Shown here in pieces: positions 17,704 through 25,636 of a DNA stretch of 64,000 bases (positions within the stretch are counted from its first letter, which is position 1; each line of letters starts with the position of its first letter). A program made the position numbers and the translations under genes. This DNA comes from Paenibacillus pinihumi DSM 23905 = JCM 16419 (GTDB lineage: Bacteria > Bacillota > Bacilli > Paenibacillales > Paenibacillaceae). The notes below the pieces were generated by a model. The model did not search any database. It had not been told where the DNA came from and saw nothing but the letters and a program-made list of their open reading frames with translations. Location: NCBI RefSeq assembly GCF_000422505.1, contig NZ_KE383864.1:106381-170380 (forward strand). The letters are read 5' to 3'.

Positions 17704-18887
17704 ACGACAGCTGTCTCTCCTGTACGGATGATTGCTTCAGACTCCAGTGCATCAAGTGCAAGCTGCGCCAGAAATCTCGCGCTGTACGGCAATGCCTGCT
17801 CATCCAGCGTAAAGCCCGGATGATGCCATTCCTGTGTCCCCGAAGTACCAATGAAGACGAACAGGCCCGGCACCTGCTGCTGGTAGAAGGCAAAATCCTC
17901 CCCGGCGGAAGACGGGACAGGCTCCACAACTTCAAGTCCTGCCGCTTCTGCCGCCTGCTTGCCCAGCCCGGCAAGCAGCGGATCGTTCAGTACCGGGGGC
18001 GGCCCCTGTATCCAGTGAAGCCGGGCGGTCGTATCCAGTGCGGAGGCCACCCCGTCAATCACCTGTGCAAAGCGCTCTCTGACCCGCTTGCGAACGCGCT
18101 CATCGAATGTCCGCAGTGTCCCGTCCATAACCGCCTTGTCGGGAATGACATTCCACGAGCTGCCGCTATGAATTTGCGTCACGCTGACGACTGCACTGTC
18201 CAGCGGACTGACATTTCGGCTGACAATAGACTGGAGCGCTGTAACGATGTGGGCCGCAGTCACAATCGGATCGATGCCCGCATCCGGCACAGCTGCATGT
18301 GTGCCGACACCGTCGACCTCAATCTTGAAGCCGTCCGCCGCTGCCATCAGTGCCCCGGATTTGATTCCGACGGTACCGACAGGCAGATCGGGCTTGTTGT
18401 GCAGACCGAACACTGCATGCACCCCGTCAAGCGCACCGCTTCTGAGCACCTGCTGCGCACCGGTCGCCTTCTCCTCGGCCGGCTGAAAAATCAGCCGCAC
18501 CTTCCCTTTAAGCTCCGCTTCCCGCTGCTTGAGCAGGAAGGCCGCACCCAGCAGGGAGGCCGTATGAAAATCATGCCCGCAGGCATGCATTTTTCCTTCT
18601 TGAACAGAAGCAAACGGCAGCCCTGTCTCCTCCTGAATCGGCAGCGCATCGATATCCGCGCGCAGCGCGATTACCGGACCGCCAGTCTCGGTGCTGCCCA
18701 ACTCGGCTATAAGCCCTGTTGGCAGCGGATATTTGGCGATGCGTATTCCCGCTTCCTCCAGCCACTGCCGGATCGCTGCCGTCGTCTCGAATTCCTCATT
18801 CGACAGCTCGGGATGCTGATGCAATTGACGCCGGATGGCAATTAACTTGGGCTCAAGCTCCAATGAATCAGCTTCCAGCTTTCCCAT
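17700..18887 (-). CDS. M20 family amidohydrolase (HipO/SndA-like)
   Basis: A metal-dependent deacylase of 395 residues. M20D hallmarks: QLHQHPELSNEEFET at about 19-33, ALRADIDALPIQEETGLPFA around 75-95, HACGHDFHTA with metal-binding Cys, His and Asp near 107-116, PAEEKATGA and, near the C-terminus, GEDFAFYQQQVPG. Typical members cleave N-acyl amino acids. In this operon it would remove the acetyl group after the S-substituent has been cut off, releasing cysteine, as proposed for YtnL or YxeP. It lies 14 bp downstream of the CmoO-like gene and overlaps the SolA-like gene. Confidence 0.92.
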   Translation of the reverse strand: MGKLEADSLELEPKLIAIRRQLHQHPELSNEEFETTAAIRQWLEEAGIRIAKYPLPTGLIAELGSTETGGPVIALRADIDALPIQEETGLPFASVQEGKMHACGHDFHTASLLGAAFLLKQREAELKGKVRLIFQPAEEKATGAQQVLRSGALDGVHAVFGLHNKPDLPVGTVGIKSGALMAAADGFKIEVDGVGTHAAVPDAGIDPIVTAAHIVTALQSIVSRNVSPLDSAVVSVTQIHSGSSWNVIPDKAVMDGTLRTFDERVRKRVRERFAQVIDGVASALDTTARLHWIQGPPPVLNDPLLAGLGKQAAEAAGLEVVEPVPSSAGEDFAFYQQQVPGLFVFIGTSGTQEWHHPGFTLDEQALPYSARFLAQLALDALESEAIIRTGETAVV

Positions 18888-18901
18888 CTGTATTTCCCCC
18901 T

Positions 18902-19918
18902 CTACCGTTTTTCAGCGACCTCTGCAAAGGCCTCTTTCAACAGCTTATACGAATACAGCCGCTTGTCAAAGAATTTGACCGGCGTCGTTATAATAATTTC
19001 ATCCACGCCGTATTCCTCCTGAAGCTCCAGAAGCCGCCGGCGAACCGTTTCCTTGGAACCCTTGACGACCTCCGGCTCCTTCTCCTCTATCGTAAAGCTC
19101 TCATTGCTCTGCTTGCCAAACTCCTGCGCATGCTCCAGATTGGCGACCGTAATCGTCCGGCCGCTCGCCAGATGGATCTTCACCAGCTTCTGATGACTTG
19201 CCAGCGCCTGCGCTTCCTCATCCGTATCCGCTACGATTGCTGCTACAGCCAAGATCGGGGAAGCTGCCGTACCTCTGACTGAAGAGAACCGCTCCCGGTA
19301 GACAGCGAATGCCTGACGCGCAACCTCCGGGTCTGTATTGATAAACTGCGAGAATACGTACGGATAACCAAGTTCAGCTGCAATCTCTGCGCTGCCAATA
19401 CTGGTGCCAAGCACGAATACCGGAGCCGGCAGCACCGGCAGCGGCGCTGCGCGCAGACCGTACAACGGATGATCCTCCGGAAGATCGTGATCCAGAATGA
19501 GCTGCAGCTCCTTCAGCTTTTCCAGCAGGTCCGGTGCCTCGCTGATTCCGCGCTGCAGCGCCTTCGTGGAGCGCGGCAGCCCGCCCGGCGCCCGGCCGAC
19601 TCCCAGATCGATCCGGCCCGGGGCCAATGAAGCCAGCACATTAAAATTCTCGGCCACTTTGTACGGGCTGTAATGCTGGAGCATTACGCCCCCGGAGCCC
19701 AGCCGGATATGATTGGTATGCGCCAGCAAGTACGCAATCAGCACCTCCGGCGAAGAGCCTGCAACATGATCCGAATCATGATGCTCAGATACCCAGAACC
19801 GGTTGTAGCCGAGCTCCTCGGCCAGTTGTGCAAGCTGCACCGTGTGGCGAAGCGCCTCCTCTGCGCTCTCTCCTTCAAAGATCGGGCTTTGATCCAGAAT
19901 GCTCAGTTTAAGTCCCAT
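18902..19918 (-). CDS. cmoO: LLM class flavin-dependent oxidoreductase (CmoO/YtmO-like)
   Basis: Luciferase-like TIM-barrel protein of 338 residues from the short group that includes YtmO/CmoO. It begins MGLKLSILDQSPIFEGESA, with NRFWVSEHHDSDHVAGSSPE near residue 40 and SGGVMLQHYSPYKVAE near 96; LAPGRIDLGVGRAPGG at about 118-133 is the hallmark of this subfamily. GGGGAGAGAGGATT precedes the ATG at 19918. It follows the importer genes after a 68-bp gap. A second monooxygenase with a different subfamily signature lies later in the operon, so two oxidations or two substrates are likely. Confidence 0.9.
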   Translation of the reverse strand: MGLKLSILDQSPIFEGESAEEALRHTVQLAQLAEELGYNRFWVSEHHDSDHVAGSSPEVLIAYLLAHTNHIRLGSGGVMLQHYSPYKVAENFNVLASLAPGRIDLGVGRAPGGLPRSTKALQRGISEAPDLLEKLKELQLILDHDLPEDHPLYGLRAAPLPVLPAPVFVLGTSIGSAEIAAELGYPYVFSQFINTDPEVARQAFAVYRERFSSVRGTAASPILAVAAIVADTDEEAQALASHQKLVKIHLASGRTITVANLEHAQEFGKQSNESFTIEEKEPEVVKGSKETVRRRLLELQEEYGVDEIIITTPVKFFDKRLYSYKLLKEAFAEVAEKR

Positions 19919-19986
19919 AATCCTCTCTCCCCTTCCGGCGGCTTGCAGCCTGCCAGCTCTATATTTTTAGCCTGTACATGCCTGAT

Positions 19987-20739
19987 CTAAATCGAATAGC
20001 TCCACTCCTGAATACTGCGCTTGAGAAATTGCCGGGTCCGCTCCTCCTTCGGCGTGCCGAACAACTGATGCGGCGGCCCTTCCTCGACCACGACCCCGCC
20101 GTCCATAAAGACTACATGGCTGGCGACATCCCGGGCAAAGGCCATCTCATGCGTCACAATAATCATCGTGATGCCCTCCCCGGCGATTTTGCGAATGACG
20201 GCGAGCACTTCGCCGACCAGTTCAGGATCAAGCGCAGAGGTTGGCTCATCGAACAGAATAACCTCCGGGTTCAGCGCCAGCGCCCGGGCAATCCCGACCC
20301 GCTGCTGCTGTCCGCCTGACAGCCGGCTCGGATACTCATCCAGCTTGCCGCCAAGACCTACCTTCTCCAGCGCCTGCACGGCCAGTTCACGGGCCTGCCG
20401 CTTCGGCAATTTCTGTACGATCACAAGCCCCTCCATCACATTTTCCAGAGCGGTCTTGTGCTTGAACAGATTGTAATTCTGGAATACCATGGCGGTCTTT
20501 TTCCGCAAGGTATGAATGTCTTGCTTGGAGGCGCGTTTGACATTCACCTTGAGCTGGTTGATGGCCACCTCGCCTTCATTGGGCCGCTCCAGATAGTTGA
20601 TGCAGCGCAGCAAGGTTGTCTTGCCTGATCCGCTTGGCCCGAGAATTGCAACTACATCCCCCTGCTCCACTATCAAATCAATTCCCTTTAGCACCTCCTG
20701 CTTGCCGAAGGTCTTTCGGATTCCGCTCAGCTTAATCAT
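19987..20739 (-). CDS. tcyN: Amino acid (cystine-type) ABC transporter ATP-binding protein
   Basis: ATPase subunit of a polar amino acid importer, 250 residues from the ATG at 20739 (GGAGGGGTAGC upstream); the longer open frame to 20820 lies inside the permease gene and is not family-like. Walker A GPSGSGKTT is near residue 36-44, signature LSGGQQQRVGIARAL near 137, Walker B VILFDEPTSALDPE, and the H-loop in IIVTHEMAFA. The start overlaps the permease stop (ATGA). The context with CmoJ/CmoI/CmoO-like genes suggests the TcyJKLMN system for cystine and S-modified cysteines rather than a general GlnQ. Confidence 0.92.
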   Translation of the reverse strand: MIKLSGIRKTFGKQEVLKGIDLIVEQGDVVAILGPSGSGKTTLLRCINYLERPNEGEVAINQLKVNVKRASKQDIHTLRKKTAMVFQNYNLFKHKTALENVMEGLVIVQKLPKRQARELAVQALEKVGLGGKLDEYPSRLSGGQQQRVGIARALALNPEVILFDEPTSALDPELVGEVLAVIRKIAGEGITMIIVTHEMAFARDVASHVVFMDGGVVVEEGPPHQLFGTPKEERTRQFLKRSIQEWSYSI

Positions 20740-21446
20740 GCTACCCCTCCCCGGTTGTACACATTGATGCGTTTTTCCAGTACCGCAACTGCCTTTTCGA
20801 TCAACAGCGTAATGCCCCAATACAGGAGAGCGGCCGCAATGAATGACTCGAAATATTTCCAGTTCGTTGTTGCCACAATATTTGCCTCGGCAAAAATTTC
20901 GACCGCTGTAACTGTAAAAGCCAGCGTCGAGCCGTGCAGCATGCCGATCAGCGAGTTCGACAGATTGGGAAGGCTGACTGCAAAAGCCTGGGGGAATACA
21001 ATACGCCAGAGCGCCTGCGGCGTCTTCATGCCAATTGCGTAAGCAGCCTCCAACTGTCCCTTATCAATAGCCAGGATGCCCGAACGAATGACCTCGGCCA
21101 AGTAGGCTCCAGCTGTAATGGAGAAGGCGATCAGCACAAAAACCAAAATCGGAACCGATGACGACTTGAACGTCCAGCCAAACGCACCGGATACCGCATC
21201 GATAAGCGCCGGAAGCCCGAAATAGACAAGAAACAGATGCATCAGCATCGGCGTCCCGCGAATGAAGGTGACATAAAAAGCTGCAAGATGCTGCAGTACG
21301 GGTACCTTGTAAATGCGCAGCAAAGCAATAATTGAGCCGATGACGAGGCCCGCACCGACCGATATGGCGGTAATGAACAGGGTCATTGGCAGTGCGGAGA
21401 GCAGTTTGACAAAGGCCGTCCAAATGAAAACCGGATCAATCTTCAC
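20736..21446 (-). CDS. tcyM: Amino acid ABC transporter permease
   Basis: A 236-residue HisM/GlnP-type inner-membrane subunit with several hydrophobic helices. YVTFIRGTPMLMHLFLVYFG is the usual N-terminal element of these permeases and the EAA loop is EAAYAIGMKTPQALWRIVFP. It overlaps both the preceding permease stop (4 bp) and the ATPase start (4 bp). Two non-identical permeases suggest a heterodimeric channel, like TcyL/TcyM. The symbol is assigned by gene order and may be interchanged with the neighbour. Confidence 0.9.
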   Translation of the reverse strand: MKIDPVFIWTAFVKLLSALPMTLFITAISVGAGLVIGSIIALLRIYKVPVLQHLAAFYVTFIRGTPMLMHLFLVYFGLPALIDAVSGAFGWTFKSSSVPILVFVLIAFSITAGAYLAEVIRSGILAIDKGQLEAAYAIGMKTPQALWRIVFPQAFAVSLPNLSNSLIGMLHGSTLAFTVTAVEIFAEANIVATTNWKYFESFIAAALLYWGITLLIEKAVAVLEKRINVYNRGGVA

Positions 21447-22210
21447 GCCTGCTCTCCCCCTTTCTTAAATTGCGGCAGGAACAGCCCCTGCAGCAGACGT
21501 TTTTTGGATGTATGGCCGGCGAGCTCCGGCTGGTACTTCAGCATACGACGCTCGGCAAGCAGGAACAGCCGCTCCAGGATCATGCTGACAACGAAATAAA
21601 TAAGTGAGAGCGCAATATACACTTCAATGAAATGCTGGGTTGTCATGCCAAGTGTCTGGGATTTTCCGGTCATTTCCATCACCCCCAGCGTAAAAGCCAG
21701 CGACGTATCCTTCAGGTTGGCTATGACCAGATTGGCGAATACCGGCAGGGATACGGCCGCTGCCTGCGGCAATACAATGCGGGTAAAGGCTTCGAAGCCG
21801 GACATTCCGATCGCATAAGCCGCCTCCACCTGTCCCCGGTCGACCGCACCGACTGCGGCGCGGATCGCCTCGGAGATGAACGCCCCGCTATGAAGTCCAT
21901 AGGTAAGAATGACAAACGCCAGCACGGGCACCTTGGAAGCATCGATGGAAAGTCCCTTGAGCAGCTCCGGCAGTCCGTAATAGATCAGAAACAGCTGAAT
22001 CAGAACCGGAGTCCCCCGGAAAAAGGAGACGTACACCGCAGAAATCCGCTTCAAAACCGGAATATGATACATCCTCGGAAGGGCGACAATCAAGCCGACG
22101 ATCAGCCCCAATGCAATCGATGCAGCAACGATAAGCAATGTAATTTGCAAATAATCAAGCAGCTTCGGGATAAATTCAAGAATATACCCGAACTCAAATC
22201 TTCTCCCCAT
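21443..22210 (-). CDS. tcyL: Amino acid ABC transporter permease
   Basis: A second HisM/GlnP-type permease, 255 residues if translation begins at the ATG at 22210 (AAGGGGGC upstream); ATG at 22231 and TTG at 22240 are also in frame. Family features are VYVSFFRGTPVLIQLFLIYY and the EAA loop EAAYAIGMSGFEAFTRIVLP. It carries a C-terminal tail of about 25 basic residues after the last helix. Together with the following permease it should form the membrane channel for the binding lipoprotein at 22303-23169. Confidence 0.9.
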   Translation of the reverse strand: MGRRFEFGYILEFIPKLLDYLQITLLIVAASIALGLIVGLIVALPRMYHIPVLKRISAVYVSFFRGTPVLIQLFLIYYGLPELLKGLSIDASKVPVLAFVILTYGLHSGAFISEAIRAAVGAVDRGQVEAAYAIGMSGFEAFTRIVLPQAAAVSLPVFANLVIANLKDTSLAFTLGVMEMTGKSQTLGMTTQHFIEVYIALSLIYFVVSMILERLFLLAERRMLKYQPELAGHTSKKRLLQGLFLPQFKKGGEQA

Positions 22211-22302
22211 CGGAATTGCGCCCCCTTCCATCTTGTTCAAGTTATACGAATGAGTGTCCTTCAGAATTCATTTTCGCTTTGGCTGACTTGCTGCGAATTT
22301 GG

Positions 22303-23169
22303 TTATTTGCCCACTTCATCAATGCTTTTGGTAAAGTCCTGACCGAGCCATTCAATACTCAGCTTGGCCAATGTCCCGTCTTCTTTCACCGACTTGATCG
22401 CTTCATCGAGTTTGTCGGCCAGTTCCTGGCCATCCTTGCGGAAAACGAATAGCACATCGGATTGAATGAGCGGATCACCGACCGTCTTTAGCGCCTCCTT
22501 GCCGTCAGCATCCAAATAGAATCGCAACGCAAAATCCGTTGTTATGGTGGCATCCACCCGTTTGTTCTGGATCAGATTGACCAGATCGTTGGCAGCTCCG
22601 CTGGAGTAGACAATCTCAATTGCATCGTTATGCTTCTTGTTATATTCCTGCAGGAAATAAGCCTGGTTGCTTGTTGCGCCTGTGTATACCTTTTTGCCCT
22701 GCAAATCGTCGATGGAATGAATCGTATCATTATTTTTATCCACCGCCACCTTCGTCAGGAAGATGCTGTACGGTTCTTTATTGAAGAGAAATTTCTCCTC
22801 GCGCTCCGGATTTTTCTCCATCTGGTGGGCAATGAAGTCAATTTTATTCGTCTCCAGGCTGAGCAGCAGGTTGGAAAAATCCATCGTCTTGAACTCAAAT
22901 TCGTAGCCCGGCAGACGCTTGTCAAGCTCCTTGACGAGCTCCACATCAAAGCCTGTCAGATTGCCGCTCTCGTCTATGAAGCAGACGTTGTGAAATTTCG
23001 TTCCGGTTCCGACGATGATTTTCTTCACGTTCTCTGTTGAAGCGCCCGCTCCTTCCGCAGAGCCTGTATCCGTTTTGCTGACGCCGCCACCCTCTTTATT
23101 TCCTGAGCCGCACCCGGTAATCACCAATAATAATGCCATTACTGCTGCGACAACTGATAATCTTCTCAT
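22303..23169 (-). CDS. Amino acid ABC transporter substrate-binding lipoprotein (TcyJ/K-like)
   Basis: Captures the amino acid substrate on the outer face of the membrane. 288 residues with a type II signal peptide: basic start MRRLSVV, hydrophobic core and lipobox VITGC (Cys20), then a Gly/Ser/Glu linker. The mature part has the SBP family 3 layout (FDVELVKELDKRLPGYEFEF, then FSNLLLSLETNKIDFIA). Start ATG at 23169 with GGAGGAACTGGA. It is the first gene of the ten-gene operon; only one binding protein is present, while Bacillus subtilis has two (TcyJ and TcyK). Likely ligands are cystine, sulfocysteine or S-alkyl cysteines; inferred from context. Confidence 0.92.
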   Translation of the reverse strand: MRRLSVVAAVMALLLVITGCGSGNKEGGGVSKTDTGSAEGAGASTENVKKIIVGTGTKFHNVCFIDESGNLTGFDVELVKELDKRLPGYEFEFKTMDFSNLLLSLETNKIDFIAHQMEKNPEREEKFLFNKEPYSIFLTKVAVDKNNDTIHSIDDLQGKKVYTGATSNQAYFLQEYNKKHNDAIEIVYSSGAANDLVNLIQNKRVDATITTDFALRFYLDADGKEALKTVGDPLIQSDVLFVFRKDGQELADKLDEAIKSVKEDGTLAKLSIEWLGQDFTKSIDEVGK

Positions 23170-23213
23170 TCCAGTTCCTCCAGTCGGGTAGACTCCCTTA
23201 TTTTTATAACTTA

Positions 23214-23240
23214 TAATTCCTAGTTGAATACTAAGAATTA
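23214..23240. promoter_or_regulatory. Candidate LysR-type operator of the cysteine-salvage operon
   Basis: Inverted repeat TAATTCCTAG-N7-CTAAGAATTA, 10-bp arms with one mismatch, 45 bp upstream of the binding-protein start. Its size and AT-rich dyad suit a LysR regulator, such as the one encoded next door. The minus-strand region around it is AT-rich and should contain the promoter. The rest of 23241-23440 shows no gene; a SAM (S-box) or T-box leader was looked for and not seen. Confidence 0.55.
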
Positions 23241-23447
23241 AAATATAATGAACTTAATTTACTATCTCTTCATCAAATTGTCAATCCGTATTTTTCTGTA
23301 CAATTAGCGCACTACTTTGCATCCGAATGATCCGGATTATGTAGATGAAGTCAACATAAAAAGACAGATCAGGCATTCATTATATACGTTAAAAAAGTGT
23401 TGATTAAACCCATGAACTTAATTGGTTTTGGGATATAAAAAAAGTCT

Positions 23448-23466
23448 AGCACCGCAGGCTGATGCT
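23448..23466 (-). terminator. Intrinsic terminator of the LysR gene
   Basis: On the minus strand AGCATC and GGTGCT pair around an AGCCTGC loop and are followed by TAGACTTTTTTT. It separates the LysR gene from the operon it probably controls. Confidence 0.65.
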
Positions 23467-23531
23467 GGTCAATGGCTTACCAATCACGGTTTTCTATTTA
23501 TGAATTGAATCCTTTTATTAGACACGGACAG

Positions 23532-24401
23532 CTACAGCTTCTTGCCCAGTTCCAGCAGCAGGCGGGACAGCTCAGACTGCTCCCCCTTCAAGGCAATCAG
23601 ATTGGTACGGAGCGACTGAATGCCCAGCGATGGAACAGCTACAGGAACAAGCAAGCCGGCCCGGGCTTCTTCCGCAACACACAGTTCCGGCAGAAAACTG
23701 ATGCCCATACCGGCCAAAACCAGCTTTTTGGCAGTCTCCAGATTGTCAACTTCATAGTCGATGACAGGCGGACGGTCCAGCGTCTCAAACATCCGGTGCA
23801 GCCGCATCCAGTCGATGGACCCGCACTCGAAAAACACAAGCGGCTCCTGCCGGATATCCTCCATGCTCACATCGCTCTTGGCGGCAAAAGGATGCTTGGC
23901 GTGCGCATACAGGCCGATCCGGTCTTCGTAGAACAGGAAGGAGTCAAGCAGCGGATGTGTAATGTTGCGCACCAGTCCGATATCAATATCCTTGTCCTGC
24001 ACCAGCTTGACCACCGTCTCACTGGCTGCTGTAAGAAGCTTGATGCGAAGCCCGGGGTAATGCTGTTTTAACAGCGGCAATATGATCGGGATGATATAAT
24101 TCGACACCGAGGCCGTGCAGCCGATGCGCAGCTCCTGAAGTGTCTTCTGGTATTTAATCTGCTGCTTCCCCTTCTTGTAGGATTGCAAAATCTGTTGGGC
24201 ATAAGGCAAGAACAACTTGCCCTTCTCGGTAAGTGTGAACTGCTTTCCCATCCGCTCAAACAGCTTCGCATCCAGCTCACGCTCCAGGGATTGTATTCTG
24301 GCTGTGACCGAAGGCTGAGACAGAAACAGCGCATCAGCCGCCTTGTTAAAGCTGTTGAAATGGATGACGTGCACAAAGGCTTCAATATTTTCAATGTTCA
24401 T
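23532..24401 (-). CDS. LysR family transcriptional regulator (YtlI-like position)
   Basis: A 289-residue LysR protein with N-terminal winged helix (MNIENIEAFVHVIHFNSFNK, then AADALFLSQPSVTARIQSLE, residues 1-45) and a two-lobe effector domain from about residue 90. It lies directly upstream of the cysteine-salvage operon on the same strand, separated by a terminator. In Bacillus subtilis the LysR activator YtlI controls the ytmI operon, but is divergent from it; here the order differs. Probably an activator responding to sulfur status (for example O-acetylserine); this is inferred from context. Start ATG at 24401, GGGGAGG 13 bp upstream. Confidence 0.9.
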   Translation of the reverse strand: MNIENIEAFVHVIHFNSFNKAADALFLSQPSVTARIQSLERELDAKLFERMGKQFTLTEKGKLFLPYAQQILQSYKKGKQQIKYQKTLQELRIGCTASVSNYIIPIILPLLKQHYPGLRIKLLTAASETVVKLVQDKDIDIGLVRNITHPLLDSFLFYEDRIGLYAHAKHPFAAKSDVSMEDIRQEPLVFFECGSIDWMRLHRMFETLDRPPVIDYEVDNLETAKKLVLAGMGISFLPELCVAEEARAGLLVPVAVPSLGIQSLRTNLIALKGEQSELSRLLLELGKKL

Positions 24402-24530
24402 CTACTGCTGCTCCTCCCCTTTTGTATTACAAAAATAAAAGTCCGTACACCTTGTTGGCAGCAGCTTTGGCATTTCGGGCTGAAATGAAGGTTATTCGCG
24501 CCTCCGCATTACAACACTTGTCATACAAAA

Positions 24531-24562
24531 AAGAGGCGCAGCAAAATAAGATTGCTGGCCTC
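24531..24562 (-). terminator. Intrinsic terminator of the cupin gene
   Basis: On the minus strand GAGGCCAGCA pairs with TGCTGCGCCTC (one bulged base), followed by TTTTTTG. It lies 130 bp after the cupin stop. Confidence 0.7.
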
Positions 24563-24692
24563 CGGTTGTTCCGGTCGTCCATCTGTACAGTCGACAGTTA
24601 AATCATATTATTTTTATAGGAATAGTACATTTATTAATACTATACACGATTTTCAAAATATGTGAAGCCTTTTTCAAAATATCCCGGGTAAG

Positions 24693-25406
24693 CTAGTAAA
24701 GAGGAACACGGCCTCCGTTGCCGATGACAGGCCGCTGGGCATGACTGTAATGATAGCCGTTCTGTTGCATGTTATAGCCCGGATTGAAATAAGGCTGGTT
24801 CGGTGCGATTTGGCCGTTGAAGCCCGGGTAAATATCTTGTACAGCAGCGCCTTGAGTCCGGGTCTGCGATTTCTGGCAATCTGCCGGCGGTCCGATGAAC
24901 AGCGACTGCTTGATCGGAGCAAGCGCCTCCTTGATTAAGGCTTCGTCCAGGCAATACGTATGCGCCATCACACTCGTCGGTGTCAGACGGGCAATATCGG
25001 ACCCGAGGATCACCTCAGGTATCGGAGCATCAAATATTGCAAGCAGATGCGTATTATCAGCAGTTGCAACCTCATAATGCCACCAGCCCTGCGGCACATT
25101 GGCTACCTGGCCGGGCTTGATCGAATAGTTGAGCAATTCATTGGTGAACGGGTTAATAAGCGAGACGACTGCTGAGCCGGAAATACAATAAACAAGCTCC
25201 GAAGCGTTCTGATGATAATGCGGTTCAATGACATTGCCTTCACTGAGGAAAATATCAAGCAATGAAGTATTGCCCAGCGTGTTCAGCTGCTTGATCGATA
25301 GTGCATTGATATAGTTGCGGTCATCCTTCTTATACAATTGGTTGTTGCTCAAATCATAGTTAAAGCGTACAGACGGGGACGTGTAATCCATATAGGAAGT
25401 TGCCAT
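24693..25406 (-). CDS. Cupin domain protein
   Basis: A 237-residue protein with one cupin beta-barrel at about residues 40-130. Motif 1 is IEPHYHQNASELVYCISGS, giving a His-x-His...Glu metal site, and motif 2 is GQVANVPQGWWHYEVA with the third His. It resembles the germin/oxalate-decarboxylase-like cupins of spore-formers. The last ~60 residues are rich in Gln, Asn, Tyr and Pro (NPGYNMQQNGYHY), a low-complexity tail often seen on spore-coat or surface proteins. No signal peptide. Ribosome binding site is weak (GGGC). Enzymatic activity cannot be assigned. Confidence 0.85.
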   Translation of the reverse strand: MATSYMDYTSPSVRFNYDLSNNQLYKKDDRNYINALSIKQLNTLGNTSLLDIFLSEGNVIEPHYHQNASELVYCISGSAVVSLINPFTNELLNYSIKPGQVANVPQGWWHYEVATADNTHLLAIFDAPIPEVILGSDIARLTPTSVMAHTYCLDEALIKEALAPIKQSLFIGPPADCQKSQTRTQGAAVQDIYPGFNGQIAPNQPYFNPGYNMQQNGYHYSHAQRPVIGNGGRVPLY

Positions 25407-25521
25407 GCCTTAGCCCTGCCCTTCAATAGAATTAGGTATCTACCTATTGTTTATGGGCCATTGTATGCGGCAGCCTTGCGGCAAGTGAACATGAACTTTA
25501 GTATGTCTTATTTTGAAAAAT

Positions 25522-25568
25522 GCATAAAGGCCCGGGCTGCATGAGAAAATTCAGCCGGGCCTTTATGT
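25522..25568. terminator. Bidirectional-type intrinsic terminator of the antiporter gene
   Basis: Long stem AAAGGCCCGGGCTG/CAGCCGGGCCTTT (one bulge) around a CATGAGAAAATT loop, with A/T flanks on both sides. It lies about 70 bp after the minus-strand antiporter stop. Confidence 0.85.
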
Positions 25569-25636
25569 GTCAGATCATTTTGGGACTGGCAATCTTTTGA
25601 CTCCAGCCGTCTTGTATGTTAATGCTTATCCTGCCA

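Noticed and set aside
20740-20820. Longer start for the cystine-type ATPase
   Set aside because: The extra 27 residues lie inside the permease gene and do not resemble the family; the ATG at 20739 has a strong ribosome binding site.
23170-23440. Possible S-box or T-box leader for the cysteine-salvage operon
   Set aside because: No T-box consensus (TGGNACCGCG) and no SAM aptamer core were found; a LysR dyad explains the region better.
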